Shown here: in pieces, positions 45,714 through 56,735 of the stretch
Layout: every line of letters starts with the position of its first letter
How positions within the stretch are numbered: the first letter of the stretch is position 1
DNA from: Nectonema munidae
Taxonomy: Eukaryota > Nematomorpha > Nectonematoida > Nectonematidae
NCBI GenBank assembly: GCA_030549495.1
Contig: JAUIRK010000376.1
Span: 775,501-839,500 of the forward strand
Reading direction: 5' to 3'
Length of the DNA stretch: 64,000 nucleotides
Position numbers and translations under genes: made by a program
Notes under the pieces: generated by a model
What the model was told of the DNA's origin: nothing
The model's database searches: none
What the model saw: the letters and a program-made list of their open reading frames with translations, nothing else

Positions 45714-48440
45714 TTGAGAGCATCACCTTATTCCATGATGGTTGATGGTAAAAATTTTTTGTATCACACTAACCTATATTTAGATACTAACAGTCAACTC
45801 AAAAGTTCACATGAAGTTAATTTAAATTCTAAGTTATACGGATTATATGATATGAATATATTATCTCATGCGCAATCACTAAAAAGCAAATTCGCTGAAC
45901 TTGTAATTTTTTTGAACAAGTTGTCTACATGCATAGTAAAAGATTTAACTCTAATATGTTTAAAAGAGACCTGGCTAGGTAAAAATGGGGATTATTTCCG
46001 TATACCTAATTATTCTACAGTAAATATCCCTAAAAGATGTTCTAAGCATGGCGGTCTCCTATTTTTTGTTAGAAATGGCATCAATTATCAAATTGATGAA
46101 AGTGCACATTTTATTGACTCATTCGAATACCAGAGTATTGACCTTTATCTACAAAAACAGAAAAATATCACGGTTCACAATATATATAGACTACCCACCA
46201 CCAATAAGGATCTAGTGAATAATTTTTTTTCTTTTTTTGAAAACTTGATCTTTAATATTGACCGAAATAATGTTAATATTTTTTGCGGCGACTTTAATTT
46301 TGATTTATTAAGTATGAAGAATTATTTAACGCAGAAGTTTTTTAACTTAATTACAGCAGGCTCACTAATCCCAACTATTACTCTTCCGACACGATATGAA
46401 ACTCAAAACAACTTTTTACTAAATGAAGACAATGTTGATTATAAAGCTTTTAACTGTATGACATTTTTTTCAGATCATATACCGATACTTTTATCTCAAA
46501 ATTTGAAAATTAATAAAATAAAAATAAAAAGGTTAAGGGAAAACTTCGATAGGCGCTTGTTTTCCTCATTATCTACACAATTAGACTGGCATTCAATTAT
46601 TGAATTGTATCCAAATGACTCATCTGAATTATTTAAGCAAATGATTTCTCCAATTTCTGATATGGTCAAAAAATGTACTTCATTTATTGAGTTCAAAAAA
46701 AATAAATAAAAGTCTAAATTAAATTCTTGGATCACAGACGAAGTCATGCAAATGATAAAACTACGTGATAAACTTTATCAAAAATGCAAAAAAAGTAAAA
46801 ACATAAGAATAAAGAATGAATACACTTTATTAAGAAATCGTATAAAGTATAAAATAAGGGATTTGAAACAGAAGCATTATTCAAAACTTTTTTTCAATTG
46901 TGATTCAACGCGGAAAACTTGGTCAAATATTAACAGGATTCTAAAAGGGAATAACAATAAGAAAATACTTATTAAAAGAAATGATGAGTACTATGATGAT
47001 CATACCTTAGCTAATATTTTCAATGAAAATTATGCTTTTGTACAAAATGACTCTTTGCCAGAACAACTCGATTTCAATTTACTTGACAACACAGTTGAGT
47101 CCTTTCAATTCGAACTCTGTTCATATGAAATGCTATTATTTGTTATAGATGGAATGAAAAAAAATGAAACAAAAGACATATATGGAATTTCATTAAATCA
47201 AGTAAAATTAATAAAACATGATATTTGTAATATCTTATGTAAAGCTATAAATCTTACTTGTGTCTTTCCTGAAATATTTAAGCTTCATAAAGTTGTACCT
47301 GTACATAAGAAAAATGATAGGAACTGTGTAGATAATTACAGACCTATCTCAATTATCCCCACACTTTCAAAAATATTTGAAAAATTTATACATCATCAAT
47401 TGAAGACTTACTTGGGTTCAATAAATTACTTGAATGATTATCAATTTGGATTTCGCCAACATTATTCCACGGAATCTTTCTACTTTTGTTTGATTCATAA
47501 GACAGTTGAAATTTTAGAAAAAAATGATGACGCAGTAATTTTTCTTTTTGACCTGTCAAAGGCTTTTGATAGAGTTAATCACTCATCAATCTTGAAGAAT
47601 TTGAATGAATATGGGTTTAGTAGAAGTTCGTTGTTTTTTTTAAACTCATACCTTATTAATAGGTATCAAATTGTTAAAGTGAATGATGCTTTTTCTAAGA
47701 AGCTATCCCTCAAAAATGGTGTCCCGCAAGGATCCATTTTTGGGCCCTTACTTTTCAGCATAGCTATCAACAACATTTTCTTTCTTCCAAACCTTTTTGA
47801 ATTTCTGCTCTTTGCAGACGACATCTGCGCTTATCTCCCTTTATCTAAAGTAAAAAATGGTGAAGTTATCGAGACATATAGCTTGAACAAGAACTTAGAC
47901 CAACTCTACAACTGGTGTTCTGAAAAAAATTTGATTTTGAACAAAAAGAAATCCAAATGCATGATAATCTCAAATAAGAATAGAAATATAACTTTTTAAA
48001 GTCTACAAGTATTGCTGAAGAAAAAAATGTAAAAATACTTGGGTTATTATTTGATAATAAAATGAAATTTAGGCAACATATCGATCAGTTAGCCCTCGAT
48101 CTAAATCGAGTCATTGGTATTTTGTTTTTTACTAAAAATATTTTCCTATTGAAAATTTTACTTTTGATTTATAAGCAATTATTCCTCTCTTATGTTAATT
48201 ATAGCATCATAAATTGGTTTCCCTTTGGGAAAAAAACGTATTCAAATTCTTCAAAAGAGAGCTATACGAGTAATTTTTAACATGAATAAGATGGACCACC
48301 ACACTTAAGAGATTTTTATTCAGAATGAATTATTGAAATTGGAAGATATTTTTAAACAAATGGTTGGAGTATTTCTCTATAAATATTTCAACGTTTGTTT
48401 ACAGAATGTTTTCGGGCCACTGAAAAGATATAGGGAAAAT
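45714..48440 (+). pseudogene. LINE ORF2: endonuclease and reverse transcriptase
   Basis: The endonuclease part has LTLICLKETWLGKNG (about 45950), a H-G-G-L-L-F-F-V-R block and the catalytic NIFCGDFNFDLL (46277), then FSDHIPILL (46471). The reverse transcriptase has RPISIIPTLSKIFEKFIHHQ (47341), YQFGFRQHYSTES, IFLFDLSKAFDRVNHSSIL (47540), KNGVPQGSIFGPLLFSIAIN (47714) and LLFADDICAY (47809), all key residues present. One in-frame TAA at 46707 splits the frame between domains. After a stop at 47999 the carboxyl end (VKILGLLFDNKMKFRQHIDQ) continues in another frame. Apart from these it is well preserved, which suggests moderate age. Confidence 0.85.
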
Positions 48441-48479
48441 CTTTCACATAACAATAGGAACTCTCATAAACATTTAAAA

Positions 48480-48785
48480 ATTGAGTACATACAAAATATA
48501 ATCTAATCTAGACTTTACCTTTTGTTTTCCATGTGAACTTTTAAGCTATATTTGTTGGTTTGCAAAAAAAAATTTCTTTTATATATTCAACTGGAAAAAT
48601 CTAATTCACGGCCATATTTGGCTATTGATTTTTCCTATAATGATAATCTTGAAAAAGATAATATAGCTCTTCAGGAGAATATATATTATAAATATTAACA
48701 TATATACACATTGTTTACTCCACTTTATTATTTTTGTGAACTTTCTTTTTTTATAATAAAATTCTCTCTCTCTCTCTATCTCTTC
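48480..48785 (+). repeat. LINE 3' tail with CTCTCT end
   Basis: A non-coding tail repeated at 18815-19340. AATTCACGGCCATATTTGGC, TAAATATTAACATATATACA and the final CT microsatellite are shared. Microsatellite ends are common in CR1-like and RTE-like LINEs. Confidence 0.75.
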
Positions 48786-48814
48786 AAGATTTATCGCAAA
48801 GTCTATGGCTGATA

Positions 48815-49000
48815 GGCCTCTCGATAAGGGGCAGCGGGGGCTGAAATTTATTTTTCCTCTCTGAAACTCCATTGAGTATACATTTTCTTATAGTCATCGC
48901 CCTATTAAAATCAGCCCCTCTTACTTATAATTATATTTTTTAGGTTAGACGTTTAATGTATAGATTAAATAGAACACAAAAAAATAACAAGCGTCGATAC
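48815..49000. mobile_element. hAT-like terminus remnant
   Basis: GATAGGCCTCTCGATAAGGG followed by a G-rich stretch and CTCTGAAACTCC, similar to 38010-38100. No partner end was seen. Confidence 0.35.
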
Positions 49001-49269
49001 ATTTCTTTGAATAGCTAATGGATAGCTTTTGAAATTGGTTAATAGGAATCTTCACGATAGTTGCTGGATCTTTGTTCTTTAAACCTATACCTTTAACGTC
49101 TAACGTTATAATCCTTGTTGAATTGTTTCTTCTCTGATGTTAATGATATATACTTTCTTTTATTTTTTGCCGCGATGTATAATTAAACATTAGTTGTGTT
49201 GTTAGGTTACGTTTATATCAATTAACCTTGCATGATGTAAATATATTAAAATTTATGTGTAATTGGTTT

Positions 49270-49748
49270 GATTCTGGGTAGTGTGTATATTGAGTTGCTA
49301 ATTCAAATTCGCTTCGCTCAAAACGACCACGGGACCGGCTAGTTTTTTATTGTTTAGGCTACGCTCGAAACATAGAATTCTTGTAGTGTGTATTTTGAGT
49401 TGCTAATAGTGTTATATGGTATTGTGGTCAGTTTTTAGAATATTTGTACCTTTTCTGTGTATTTTTCTATTACACCATATAAAAAAATATATTTCAACCA
49501 ATCAGAATGCTTCAAGAGACACTCAGACTACAGATATATGATGAACTCATCACACATATAAAAATACACACAAAACATATAATAATTTCAACCAATCAGA
49601 ATGCTTCAAACACATACACACATATAAACTCATCACACCATATAAAAATACACACAAAACACATATATAAATAATTTCAACCAATCAAAATGCTTCCAGC
49701 GACACACACACACACAGACACACAGACGCTAGCTTATTATAATATAGA
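49270..49748 (-). mobile_element. Helitron copy, minus strand, 3'-truncated
   Basis: Read on the minus strand it starts TCTATATTATAATAAGCTAG at 49748, as the other Helitrons do, and has the same GAAGCATTTTGATTGG-type subterminal words. It passes the internal CTAGCCGGTCCCGTGGTCG (about 49350) and stops at ACTACCCAGAATC, so the last part with the terminal GACCGGCTAG arm is absent. Confidence 0.85.
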
Positions 49749-50356
49749 TAATTGTACATATAATCTTTTCAATTGTATGATTGGGCGAGCCTATAGCCTT
49801 ATAGCTGAAAGTCCTTTGATATCTTCAACCAACCAACAAACCAGTGTATTCATATGTACTCAACAAGTTTAAATAACTTTTTACATTAAAAGTCAATAAA
49901 GTCAACTTTTATTTCCGTTTAGCAAAAACTCTTTGAAGAAGATCTTTACTTGTTTAGTCTAAAATTTTTTGAACTAATCTATATTATAATAAGCTAGCGT
50001 CTGTGTGTGTGTCTGTCGCTAGAAGCATTCTCATTGGTTGAAATTATTTATATATGTTTTGCGTATGTATGTGTTTGAAGCATTCTGATTGGTTCAAATT
50101 ATTATATGTTTTGTGTGTATTTAAAAACAAATAACTCACAACTAAACCATATATGACCATTAGCATCAGACCATATAAAAAATACACACATAAGATATAA
50201 ATAATTTCAACCAACAAGAATGCTACAAACAATTACATACACAAAATATATATAAATATTTCAACCAATTAGAATGCTTCAATTTTTTTTTATATTGATA
50301 GCACAAGCAATTTTTCTATTCATTATTACAATTTTCTAATAACATATCGCCCCACA

Positions 50357-53300
50357 ATGGATTCTAATACAACCAAAAAAAACTTGAATAAAGCTCATGC
50401 TAATTCTAAACCTACTAACAACATTTCTCGGGATATCAACTATATAAATCATCTTACCCATACCATAAATGTTTTTACCAATGATACTAATGAAACACCC
50501 CATGATCTTTATGACTACAATAAGCAAGGGTCTTCTAAAAATTTTTATACAAATCATATCTATAACAACAACGACCAAGGGTCTTCTAAAAATTTTTTTA
50601 CAACTGACCATGCTAACCCTAAAAATCATAATATTTATAACCAAAAAAAAAGAAAAAGAGATAGCGAGACTATAACAAATATATTTTCCATAACTAATAC
50701 CGATCAAAATTTTGGAAGCAACAAAAAAAATAATAAACAAGAAGATGTTATGCGTAAAAAAGTAAAGCGTGCAAATGAGACTCTACAACAAACCGAAGAA
50801 CGTAGGCACAAGGATACTTTAGGTCAACAACGAAAGCGTGCAAATGAGACTCTACAAGAAACCGAAGAACGTAGGCACAATAATTCTTTACGTCAACAAA
50901 GAAGGCGTACAAATGAGACTATACAAGAAACCGAAGAACGTAGGCACAATAATTCTTTACGTGAAGAACGAAGGCGTGCAAATGAGACTCTACAAGAAAC
51001 CGAAGAACGTAGATATTGCGATGCACTACGCCAAAGAATTAATAGATTTAATAATACAAATACTCCAAGTTCCCTTAATTCCGCAAGAATAAACAATCAA
51101 AATATTTTACCTGATTTGCATTATTTAGGTCAGTTTAACATTCTTTGTCCACATTGTCGTGCAATCAAATTTCCAACAGAATCATTCAAGTGTTGTGTTA
51201 ACGGAAAAGTAACACTACCAAATCTTGAAGATTTTCCACAAGAACTAAAAGACTTATATTTAAGTGATTCTCCTAGAGCAAGACATTTCCGTAAAAACAT
51301 AAGAATTTATAATAATGCTTTTTGTTTTGCAAGTTTACAAGCAAATATACGTACACCACCTGGAAGTGGTACTCCATGTTTCAGGATTTCTGGACAAATG
51401 TATCATAGGTATGGTTCCCTGCATCCTGTTGAAAATCAAACACCCAATTTCAGTCCATTATATATGATTGAGCCAGCACCGGCATTGAATATGAGAATGG
51501 CTAATCCATCCAATTTTACATGTAAAAGAGATGTTATCGAAATAATTCAGAATGTATTAAACAGAGTTTCACCATATGCTGCCGCATATAGGCATATGGC
51601 CGATGTTGAAAAAGAACAAGAAGAAATTGCAAAGCAAGAGAACCGTTTACCATCAATAATAACAATGGTAATGCGTGAAGGTAATGACAGAAGAAGATAT
51701 AATGCTCCTCTACACGAAGAAGTTGCCGCAATTTTCACCAGTAATGATGGTGCCCCTCCACTTAATAACCAAATTGTTGTATATCCCCATAATCAACCTC
51801 TTAGACACATCCCATATATTTCTGCAAACATTGATTCAATGATTTACCCACTAATTTTTCCTAGAGGCGAAGCTGGATGGGACACAAATCTTAATCATTT
51901 TCCACAACATTCAACTCCGGTGCGCAATAGACTAACACAATTAGAATATTATGTTTATAGACTTGCTTTTAGAAATGATTTTTCTGCTTTGCATTTAGCA
52001 GGTAAATTATTTCAACAATTTTTGGTTGATGCCTATGTCAAAGTTGAAGGTCAACGCCTTTCTTTTATTCGAAATAATCAAAGGCAACTTAGAGCAGAAA
52101 CATATCAAGGTTTGGTCGACCATCTTCAAAGTACTGCTGATGATCGTAATTTACGCGCCGGTAATATTGTAATTCTTCCATCCACTTTTCAGGGGTCTTC
52201 ACGCCAAATGCATCAATTATATCTTGATGCAATGGCTATTGTAGCTAAAAATGGAAAACCAGATCTTTTTTTAACATTTACATGCAATCCAAAATGGCCA
52301 GAAATTGTTGAAAATTTATTGCCAGATCAAACACCTTCAGATAGACCCGACTTGGTTTCACGCGTTTTCAAATTAAAAGTTGAAGCATTAAAGAATGACT
52401 TAAAGAATGGGGTTCTTGGTGTTATTTGTGGCCACGTGGATGTTATTGAGTTCCAAAAAAGAGGACTTCCTCATGTTCACATGCTCTTACATCTAAGTAA
52501 TGATTCTAAATTGTATAATGCAGACGACATTGACACCCTCATTTCTGCACAAATTCCTGATCCTGAAGAAAACCCAGAACTATATGAAATAATTAAATCT
52601 TGCATGATCCATGGTCCATGTGGACATTTGAACAATTCATCACAATGTATGCAAGATGGAACTTGCATTAAAGACTATCCTAAACAATTTAATCAGCGCA
52701 CTATACTTAATAATAATGGCTATCCTTTATATTTTAGACCTGACAACGGCCGCACAGTCACTATCAGAAATGTTGAATTAGATAACAGATGGGTTGTCCC
52801 TTATAACCCTTTTCTATGTAAAAAATACAGCGCGCATATAAATTTAGAGGCCTGCGTTAGTATCAAAAGTGTTAAATATCTTTACAAATATGTCTACAAA
52901 GGCCATGACACAGCTCATGTTGAAATTAATGAACGCATTGATCATGATGAAATTAAAACATATTTAGATGCCAGATATGTTTCTCCTCCTGAAGCATCCT
53001 GGCGCTTATTTACATTCCCCATGCATACACAAAGCCATAATATTATTAGACTCCCATTACATCTTCCTAATCAGCAAACAATTTATTTTAGAGAAGGCGA
53101 AGAAAATCCTGCCCTTTCTAGGGCCCATCATACAATGTTAATTGCTTGGTTCTACCTAAATCAAAATGATGAAAACGCCAGGCAGTACTTATACACCGAT
53201 ATTCCTTATCATTATGTCTTCAAAAGTTCGGAAAAAAAATGGGTAATTAGACAGAGGGGGGCTGAGAAAGTAGTAAGTAGGATGTATAACGCCAGTATTA

Positions 53301-53428
53301 GAGAGGGTGAGCGATACTTTCTACGCATTCTTCTTTTGCACGTACCTGGTGCCACATCTTATGAGTATTTAAAAACATATAATGGAACTTTATATTCAAC
53401 TTTTAGGGCGTGCATGTATTGCACGTAA
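50357..53428 (+). CDS. Helitron Rep (HUH endonuclease) part
   Basis: 1023 codons from an ATG. Residues about 130-225 hold four 23-residue repeats (RANETLQETEERRHNNSL type), the STPR pattern also known from FMBP-1. Next comes a zinc-like region with C-P-H-C-R-A-I-K-F-P-T-E and K-C-C-V-N-G-K-V (about 265-285), the conserved middle (YPLIFPRGEAGWD; FLTFTCNPKWPEI), the HUH motif in KRGLPHVHMLLHL (about 700-712) and tyrosines in YLYKYVYKGHD (about 840-848). These make the nicking and joining enzyme of rolling-circle transposition. The frame shifts near 53380-53420, where the text NGTLYSTF should run on into the helicase, so the usual single Rep-helicase protein is split. Confidence 0.92.
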   Translation: MDSNTTKKNLNKAHANSKPTNNISRDINYINHLTHTINVFTNDTNETPHDLYDYNKQGSSKNFYTNHIYNNNDQGSSKNFFTTDHANPKNHNIYNQKKRKRDSETITNIFSITNTDQNFGSNKKNNKQEDVMRKKVKRANETLQQTEERRHKDTLGQQRKRANETLQETEERRHNNSLRQQRRRTNETIQETEERRHNNSLREERRRANETLQETEERRYCDALRQRINRFNNTNTPSSLNSARINNQNILPDLHYLGQFNILCPHCRAIKFPTESFKCCVNGKVTLPNLEDFPQELKDLYLSDSPRARHFRKNIRIYNNAFCFASLQANIRTPPGSGTPCFRISGQMYHRYGSLHPVENQTPNFSPLYMIEPAPALNMRMANPSNFTCKRDVIEIIQNVLNRVSPYAAAYRHMADVEKEQEEIAKQENRLPSIITMVMREGNDRRRYNAPLHEEVAAIFTSNDGAPPLNNQIVVYPHNQPLRHIPYISANIDSMIYPLIFPRGEAGWDTNLNHFPQHSTPVRNRLTQLEYYVYRLAFRNDFSALHLAGKLFQQFLVDAYVKVEGQRLSFIRNNQRQLRAETYQGLVDHLQSTADDRNLRAGNIVILPSTFQGSSRQMHQLYLDAMAIVAKNGKPDLFLTFTCNPKWPEIVENLLPDQTPSDRPDLVSRVFKLKVEALKNDLKNGVLGVICGHVDVIEFQKRGLPHVHMLLHLSNDSKLYNADDIDTLISAQIPDPEENPELYEIIKSCMIHGPCGHLNNSSQCMQDGTCIKDYPKQFNQRTILNNNGYPLYFRPDNGRTVTIRNVELDNRWVVPYNPFLCKKYSAHINLEACVSIKSVKYLYKYVYKGHDTAHVEINERIDHDEIKTYLDARYVSPPEASWRLFTFPMHTQSHNIIRLPLHLPNQQTIYFREGEENPALSRAHHTMLIAWFYLNQNDENARQYLYTDIPYHYVFKSSEKKWVIRQRGAEKVVSRMYNASIREGERYFLRILLLHVPGATSYEYLKTYNGTLYSTFRACMYCT
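50747..51040 (+). repeat. 69-bp coding repeats (STPR), four units
   Basis: Four near-identical units of 69 bases, each coding 23 residues with core ANETLQETEERR, starting at about 50762, 50831, 50900 and 50969. DNA-level identity is high, so recent duplication is likely. Confidence 0.85.
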
Positions 53429-55163
53429 TTTATTAGTAGATGACAGTTTATGGGTTCGCACAATCACAGAATTAGTTGAAACGGCATCTCCTTCACAAAT
53501 AAGAACTTCATTTTCTTTTATTTTAATTCATGGTGAGCCAAGTAATCCTTCTCATTTGTGGCAAACCTTTCGTTACGATATGATAGAGGATTATCTCCAG
53601 TATGAGTCGGATTTTAAAGCTGAACAATCTGCACTTGCAGAAATTCAAAGTATTCTCGAACAATTTGGTAAGACACTTATTGATTTTGGACTTCCAGAAT
53701 TGAAAGAAACATTAATTGAAGATCCACCCAATATCCAACAAGCTAGACAAGAAGCTTCTAATTTAAGAAATATGCTTAACCCAGAACAGATTTCGGTTGC
53801 CGATTCAGTAATTGGTTCATTAGAAAAAAATGACAAATCTTCAGCTAAAGTTTTCTTTATTGATGGTCCAGGTGGCACCGGTAAGACTTTCACATATAAC
53901 TACATTATTAAAGAAATAATTGGTCGTAATTTGAATGTTCTTACTTGTGCTTGGACAGGAATTGCTGCCACTTTATTGGAAAATGGCAGGACTGTTCATT
54001 CCGTTTTTAAATTACCTGTTCCTGTTTTAGATAATTCAACATGTAATATTAAACCAAATAGTAAACATGCAGAATTTATCCGTAAACAAGATATTATAAT
54101 TTTTGACGAAGCAAGCATGATTCCTAAATACGCCCTTGAAGCCATTGATAAAATGCTTAGAGATATCTGCAACACAAGTATACCATTTGCTGGAAAAATT
54201 ATTCTTCTCGGCGGAGACTTCCGTCAAACATTACCAGTTGTAAAAAGAGGAAACCCCGCTCAAATCATTGAAACATGCTTGAAAAGTTCATATATATGGC
54301 CATTAGTTAAAGTTTTTCATCTTCACACCAACATGAGGGCAGCTCAACAAGACCACCTCTTTTCAGAATTTCTTCTTTCTCTGGGAAATGGACAATTGCC
54401 TGTTAACTATAACGATCCTTTCAAAGATTGTATTGAGATACCAAATCAATGTGTATTAACTAAAAGTGATAACATCATTGCTTCTGTTTTTAATGATGAT
54501 GGTATTAACGTTGCAGACAAAGTCATTTTAACTCCTACCAATCAAGACTCTTTAGAAATTAACAACCAAGTACTACATCAACTTTCGGGGGAATCTAAAA
54601 CATATTACAGTACAGACTCTGTTGTTACAGATAATCAAGAAGAAATTGATCTTTATCCAATGGAATTTCTCAATTCCTTAACACCATCTGGTATGCCACA
54701 ACATAAACTCATTTTAAAAGTAGGATGTATCGTAATGCTTCTTCGAAATCTTAGTCTTAAGGATGGTCTCTGTAATGGAACACGTCTTAGAATAACTAAA
54801 TTATTGGATAATACAATTGAATGTCAAATTCTTACTGGTGTTAACTGTGGAAAGAATGTTCTCATTACTAGAATTTCACTGTCTCCTAACGATACAAATC
54901 TACCCTTTCAAATTAAGCGTATTCAGTTTCCTCTCAGATTGTCGTATGCACTCACTATCAATAAAAGTCAGGGACAAACTTTTGAAAAAGTTGGTATTTT
55001 TTTAAGAAAACCATGTTTCAGTCATGGACAACTTTATGTTGCCCTTTCAAGAGCAAGATCTTTTCAGGCCATTAAATTTCAGGTCTATCAAACACATCAA
55101 CAAGGATATCACAACAATAATTTATATACAAAAAATATAGTTTACCCACAAATTTTTCATTGA
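53382..55163 (+). CDS. Helitron PIF1-type helicase part
   Basis: 593 codons in the next frame, overlapping the Rep frame by 47 bases. It begins in the junction region (ARNLLVDDSLWVRTITELVE). It has Walker A (FFIDGPGGTGKTFTYNYI, about residue 155-172), Walker B (IIIFDEASMIP, about 237), LLGGDFRQTLPVV, L-H-T-N-M-R-A, and near the end LSYALTINKSQGQTFEKVGI and LYVALSRAR. All PIF1 helicase motifs I know are present and uninterrupted to the stop. In an active element it would be joined to Rep in one protein; a single frame change separates them here. The first in-frame ATG probably does not mark a true start. Confidence 0.92.
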   Translation: MELYIQLLGRACIARNLLVDDSLWVRTITELVETASPSQIRTSFSFILIHGEPSNPSHLWQTFRYDMIEDYLQYESDFKAEQSALAEIQSILEQFGKTLIDFGLPELKETLIEDPPNIQQARQEASNLRNMLNPEQISVADSVIGSLEKNDKSSAKVFFIDGPGGTGKTFTYNYIIKEIIGRNLNVLTCAWTGIAATLLENGRTVHSVFKLPVPVLDNSTCNIKPNSKHAEFIRKQDIIIFDEASMIPKYALEAIDKMLRDICNTSIPFAGKIILLGGDFRQTLPVVKRGNPAQIIETCLKSSYIWPLVKVFHLHTNMRAAQQDHLFSEFLLSLGNGQLPVNYNDPFKDCIEIPNQCVLTKSDNIIASVFNDDGINVADKVILTPTNQDSLEINNQVLHQLSGESKTYYSTDSVVTDNQEEIDLYPMEFLNSLTPSGMPQHKLILKVGCIVMLLRNLSLKDGLCNGTRLRITKLLDNTIECQILTGVNCGKNVLITRISLSPNDTNLPFQIKRIQFPLRLSYALTINKSQGQTFEKVGIFLRKPCFSHGQLYVALSRARSFQAIKFQVYQTHQQGYHNNNLYTKNIVYPQIFH

Positions 55164-55884
55164 AATGAGAAAAAAACTAAAAAAATCAATACTACACAAA
55201 TATTTTTAACAAAACTAAAAATACTAAAAAAAATCAATTCTAATAAATATATCATAGGTGGATGGGGCAATACAAAGTAGAACCTTAAAGTTGTAGGTAA
55301 AAATACTTGAAAATACACATAATACAAAATCGCTGTTAAAAATCAGCCCAATAGACAATTAGAAAAATCTTTAAAAAGAGTAGAAAACAGTCAAAAACAT
55401 ATGTAAGAATCGGAAAACACAGTAATTAGATAACCAATTAGTAGTCGTAGCCAAACAGGCAACAAAGAGTGTGAGATTTCTGGCTCACATGATACCCCCG
55501 CCTTTGAGCGGTTAATACCTTTATGGGGGGACCTGTATTCCAGATAAACTAATTTAAAATTCATTTATACATACATATACATATAGGTAAGCTCAGAATA
55601 ATAAACAAAAAAATCATATTTTCAGAAATACACATGTAAAATGCAGGAATAAAAACCGCCATGTTTAGTGTATGCAGTTCACCGCAGCTTCGTGGCTTAT
55701 TTTAATTGATTTTCAAATTAAATAACTATATCCTTTTTATCGTGTTGATTTCGTTTGAAAATCAATCAAAATCTGTCAAAAATAAGAATCGTTAATTCAA
55801 TAGTACTGATATTTTTTGATTAAAATCAATCAAATTACAACTACCAAGAATCCTATTTTTCAAGCGTATCCTAAACAAAAAAAA
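55164..55884. other. Helitron 3' untranslated region
   Basis: AT-rich, non-coding DNA between the helicase stop and the terminal structures. No second gene (for example an OTU or endonuclease domain, as in Helentrons) is visible. Confidence 0.6.
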
Positions 55885-56024
55885 CTAGCCGGTCCCTTGG
55901 TCGTTTCGAGCGAAGCGAATTTGAATTAGCAACTCAATATACACACTACCCAGAATCCTATGTTTCGAGCGCAGCGAGAAACACTGTTTCGAGCGAAGCG
56001 AGAAACGACCACGGGACCGGCTAG
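55885..56024. repeat. Helitron 3' terminal inverted arms
   Basis: CTAGCCGGTCCCTTGGTCGT at 55885 is mirrored by ACGACCACGGGACCGGCTAG at 56005-56024, with one mismatch in about 22 bases. Between them are GAGCGAAGCGA words that are themselves nearly palindromic. The 544-base copy has the same arms at 56434 and 56549. Confidence 0.85.
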
Positions 56025-56568
56025 TCTATATTATAATAAGCTAGCGTGTGTGTGTGTGTCTGTGTGTCGCTGGAAGCATTCTGATTGGTTGAATTTATTT
56101 ATATATGTGTTTTGTGTGTATTTTTATATGGTGTGATGAGTTTGTATGTGTGTTTGTCGCTTGAAGCATTTTGATTGGTTGAAATTATTTATATGTTTTG
56201 TGTGTATTTTTATATGTGTGATGAGTTCATATATCTGTAGTGTGAGTGTCGCTTGAAGCATTCTGATTGGTTGAAATATCTTTTTTTTTTTATATGGTGT
56301 AATAGAAAAATACACAGAAAAGATACAATTATTCTAAAAACTGATCACCATACCATATAACACTATTAGCAACTCAAAATACACACTACCCAGAATCCTA
56401 TGTTTCGAGCGTAGCCTAAACAAAAAAACTAGCCGGTTCCGTTGTCGTTTCGAGCGAAGCGAATTTTAATTAGCAACTCAATATACACACTACCCAGAAT
56501 CCTATGTTTCGAGCGCAGCGAGAAACACTGTTTCGAGCGAAGCGAGAAACGTCCACGGGACCGGCTAG
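56025..56568 (+). mobile_element. Small non-autonomous Helitron (544 bp)
   Basis: It starts TCTATATTATAATAAGCTAG directly after the CTAG of the large Helitron and ends CACGGGACCGGCTAG at 56568 before a T. It shares both ends with the large element but has no coding part, so it would depend on that protein. Confidence 0.9.
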
Positions 56569-56735
56569 TTTCAAATATTTAAGTCAATCAAAGTCAATTT
56601 TTATATTTAACACTTTTTGATTCAATGTGCCTAAAATTGTTATAAGCGATACATACAAGATATCAACACTTCCACAATAGTTGGGCTTTTTTCATCTAAT
56701 AAAAGGTTTTAGTGTAAAGTTTGCCTGACTGAGGT

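Larger units (their letters stand above)
45450..48785 (+). mobile_element. LINE (CR1/Jockey-like), 5'-truncated
   Basis: In order on the plus strand: the end of ORF1 with zinc knuckles (45550-45640), ORF2 with an endonuclease and reverse transcriptase (45714-48440), and a 3' tail ending in CTCTCTCTCTCTC (48770-48785). The tail is shared with a second copy at 18815-19340, which supports the 3' end. I saw no target duplication. Confidence 0.8.
49978..56024 (+). mobile_element. Helitron with Rep-helicase, 6.05 kb
   Basis: It starts TCTATATTATAATAAGCTAG after an A (49977) and ends ACGGGACCGGCTAG at 56024, with a T following: the 5'-TC...CTAG-3' structure in an A/T target that Helitrons show. The subterminal regions contain GAAGCATTCTGATTGGTTGA-like words in both orientations. 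Near the 3' end, CTAGCCGGTCCCTTGGTCG (55885) is inverted against the terminus 117 bases later. It codes for Rep and a PIF1 helicase (50357-55163). Confidence 0.92.

Noticed and set aside
50838-51092. A second protein in another frame of the STPR repeats
   Set aside because: It is a shadow of the repeat-coding frame; the Helitron frame has the family motifs.
53382-55163. The PIF1 helicase as an independent host gene
   Set aside because: It overlaps the Rep frame, continues the Rep protein's text across one frame change, and sits between Helitron termini.
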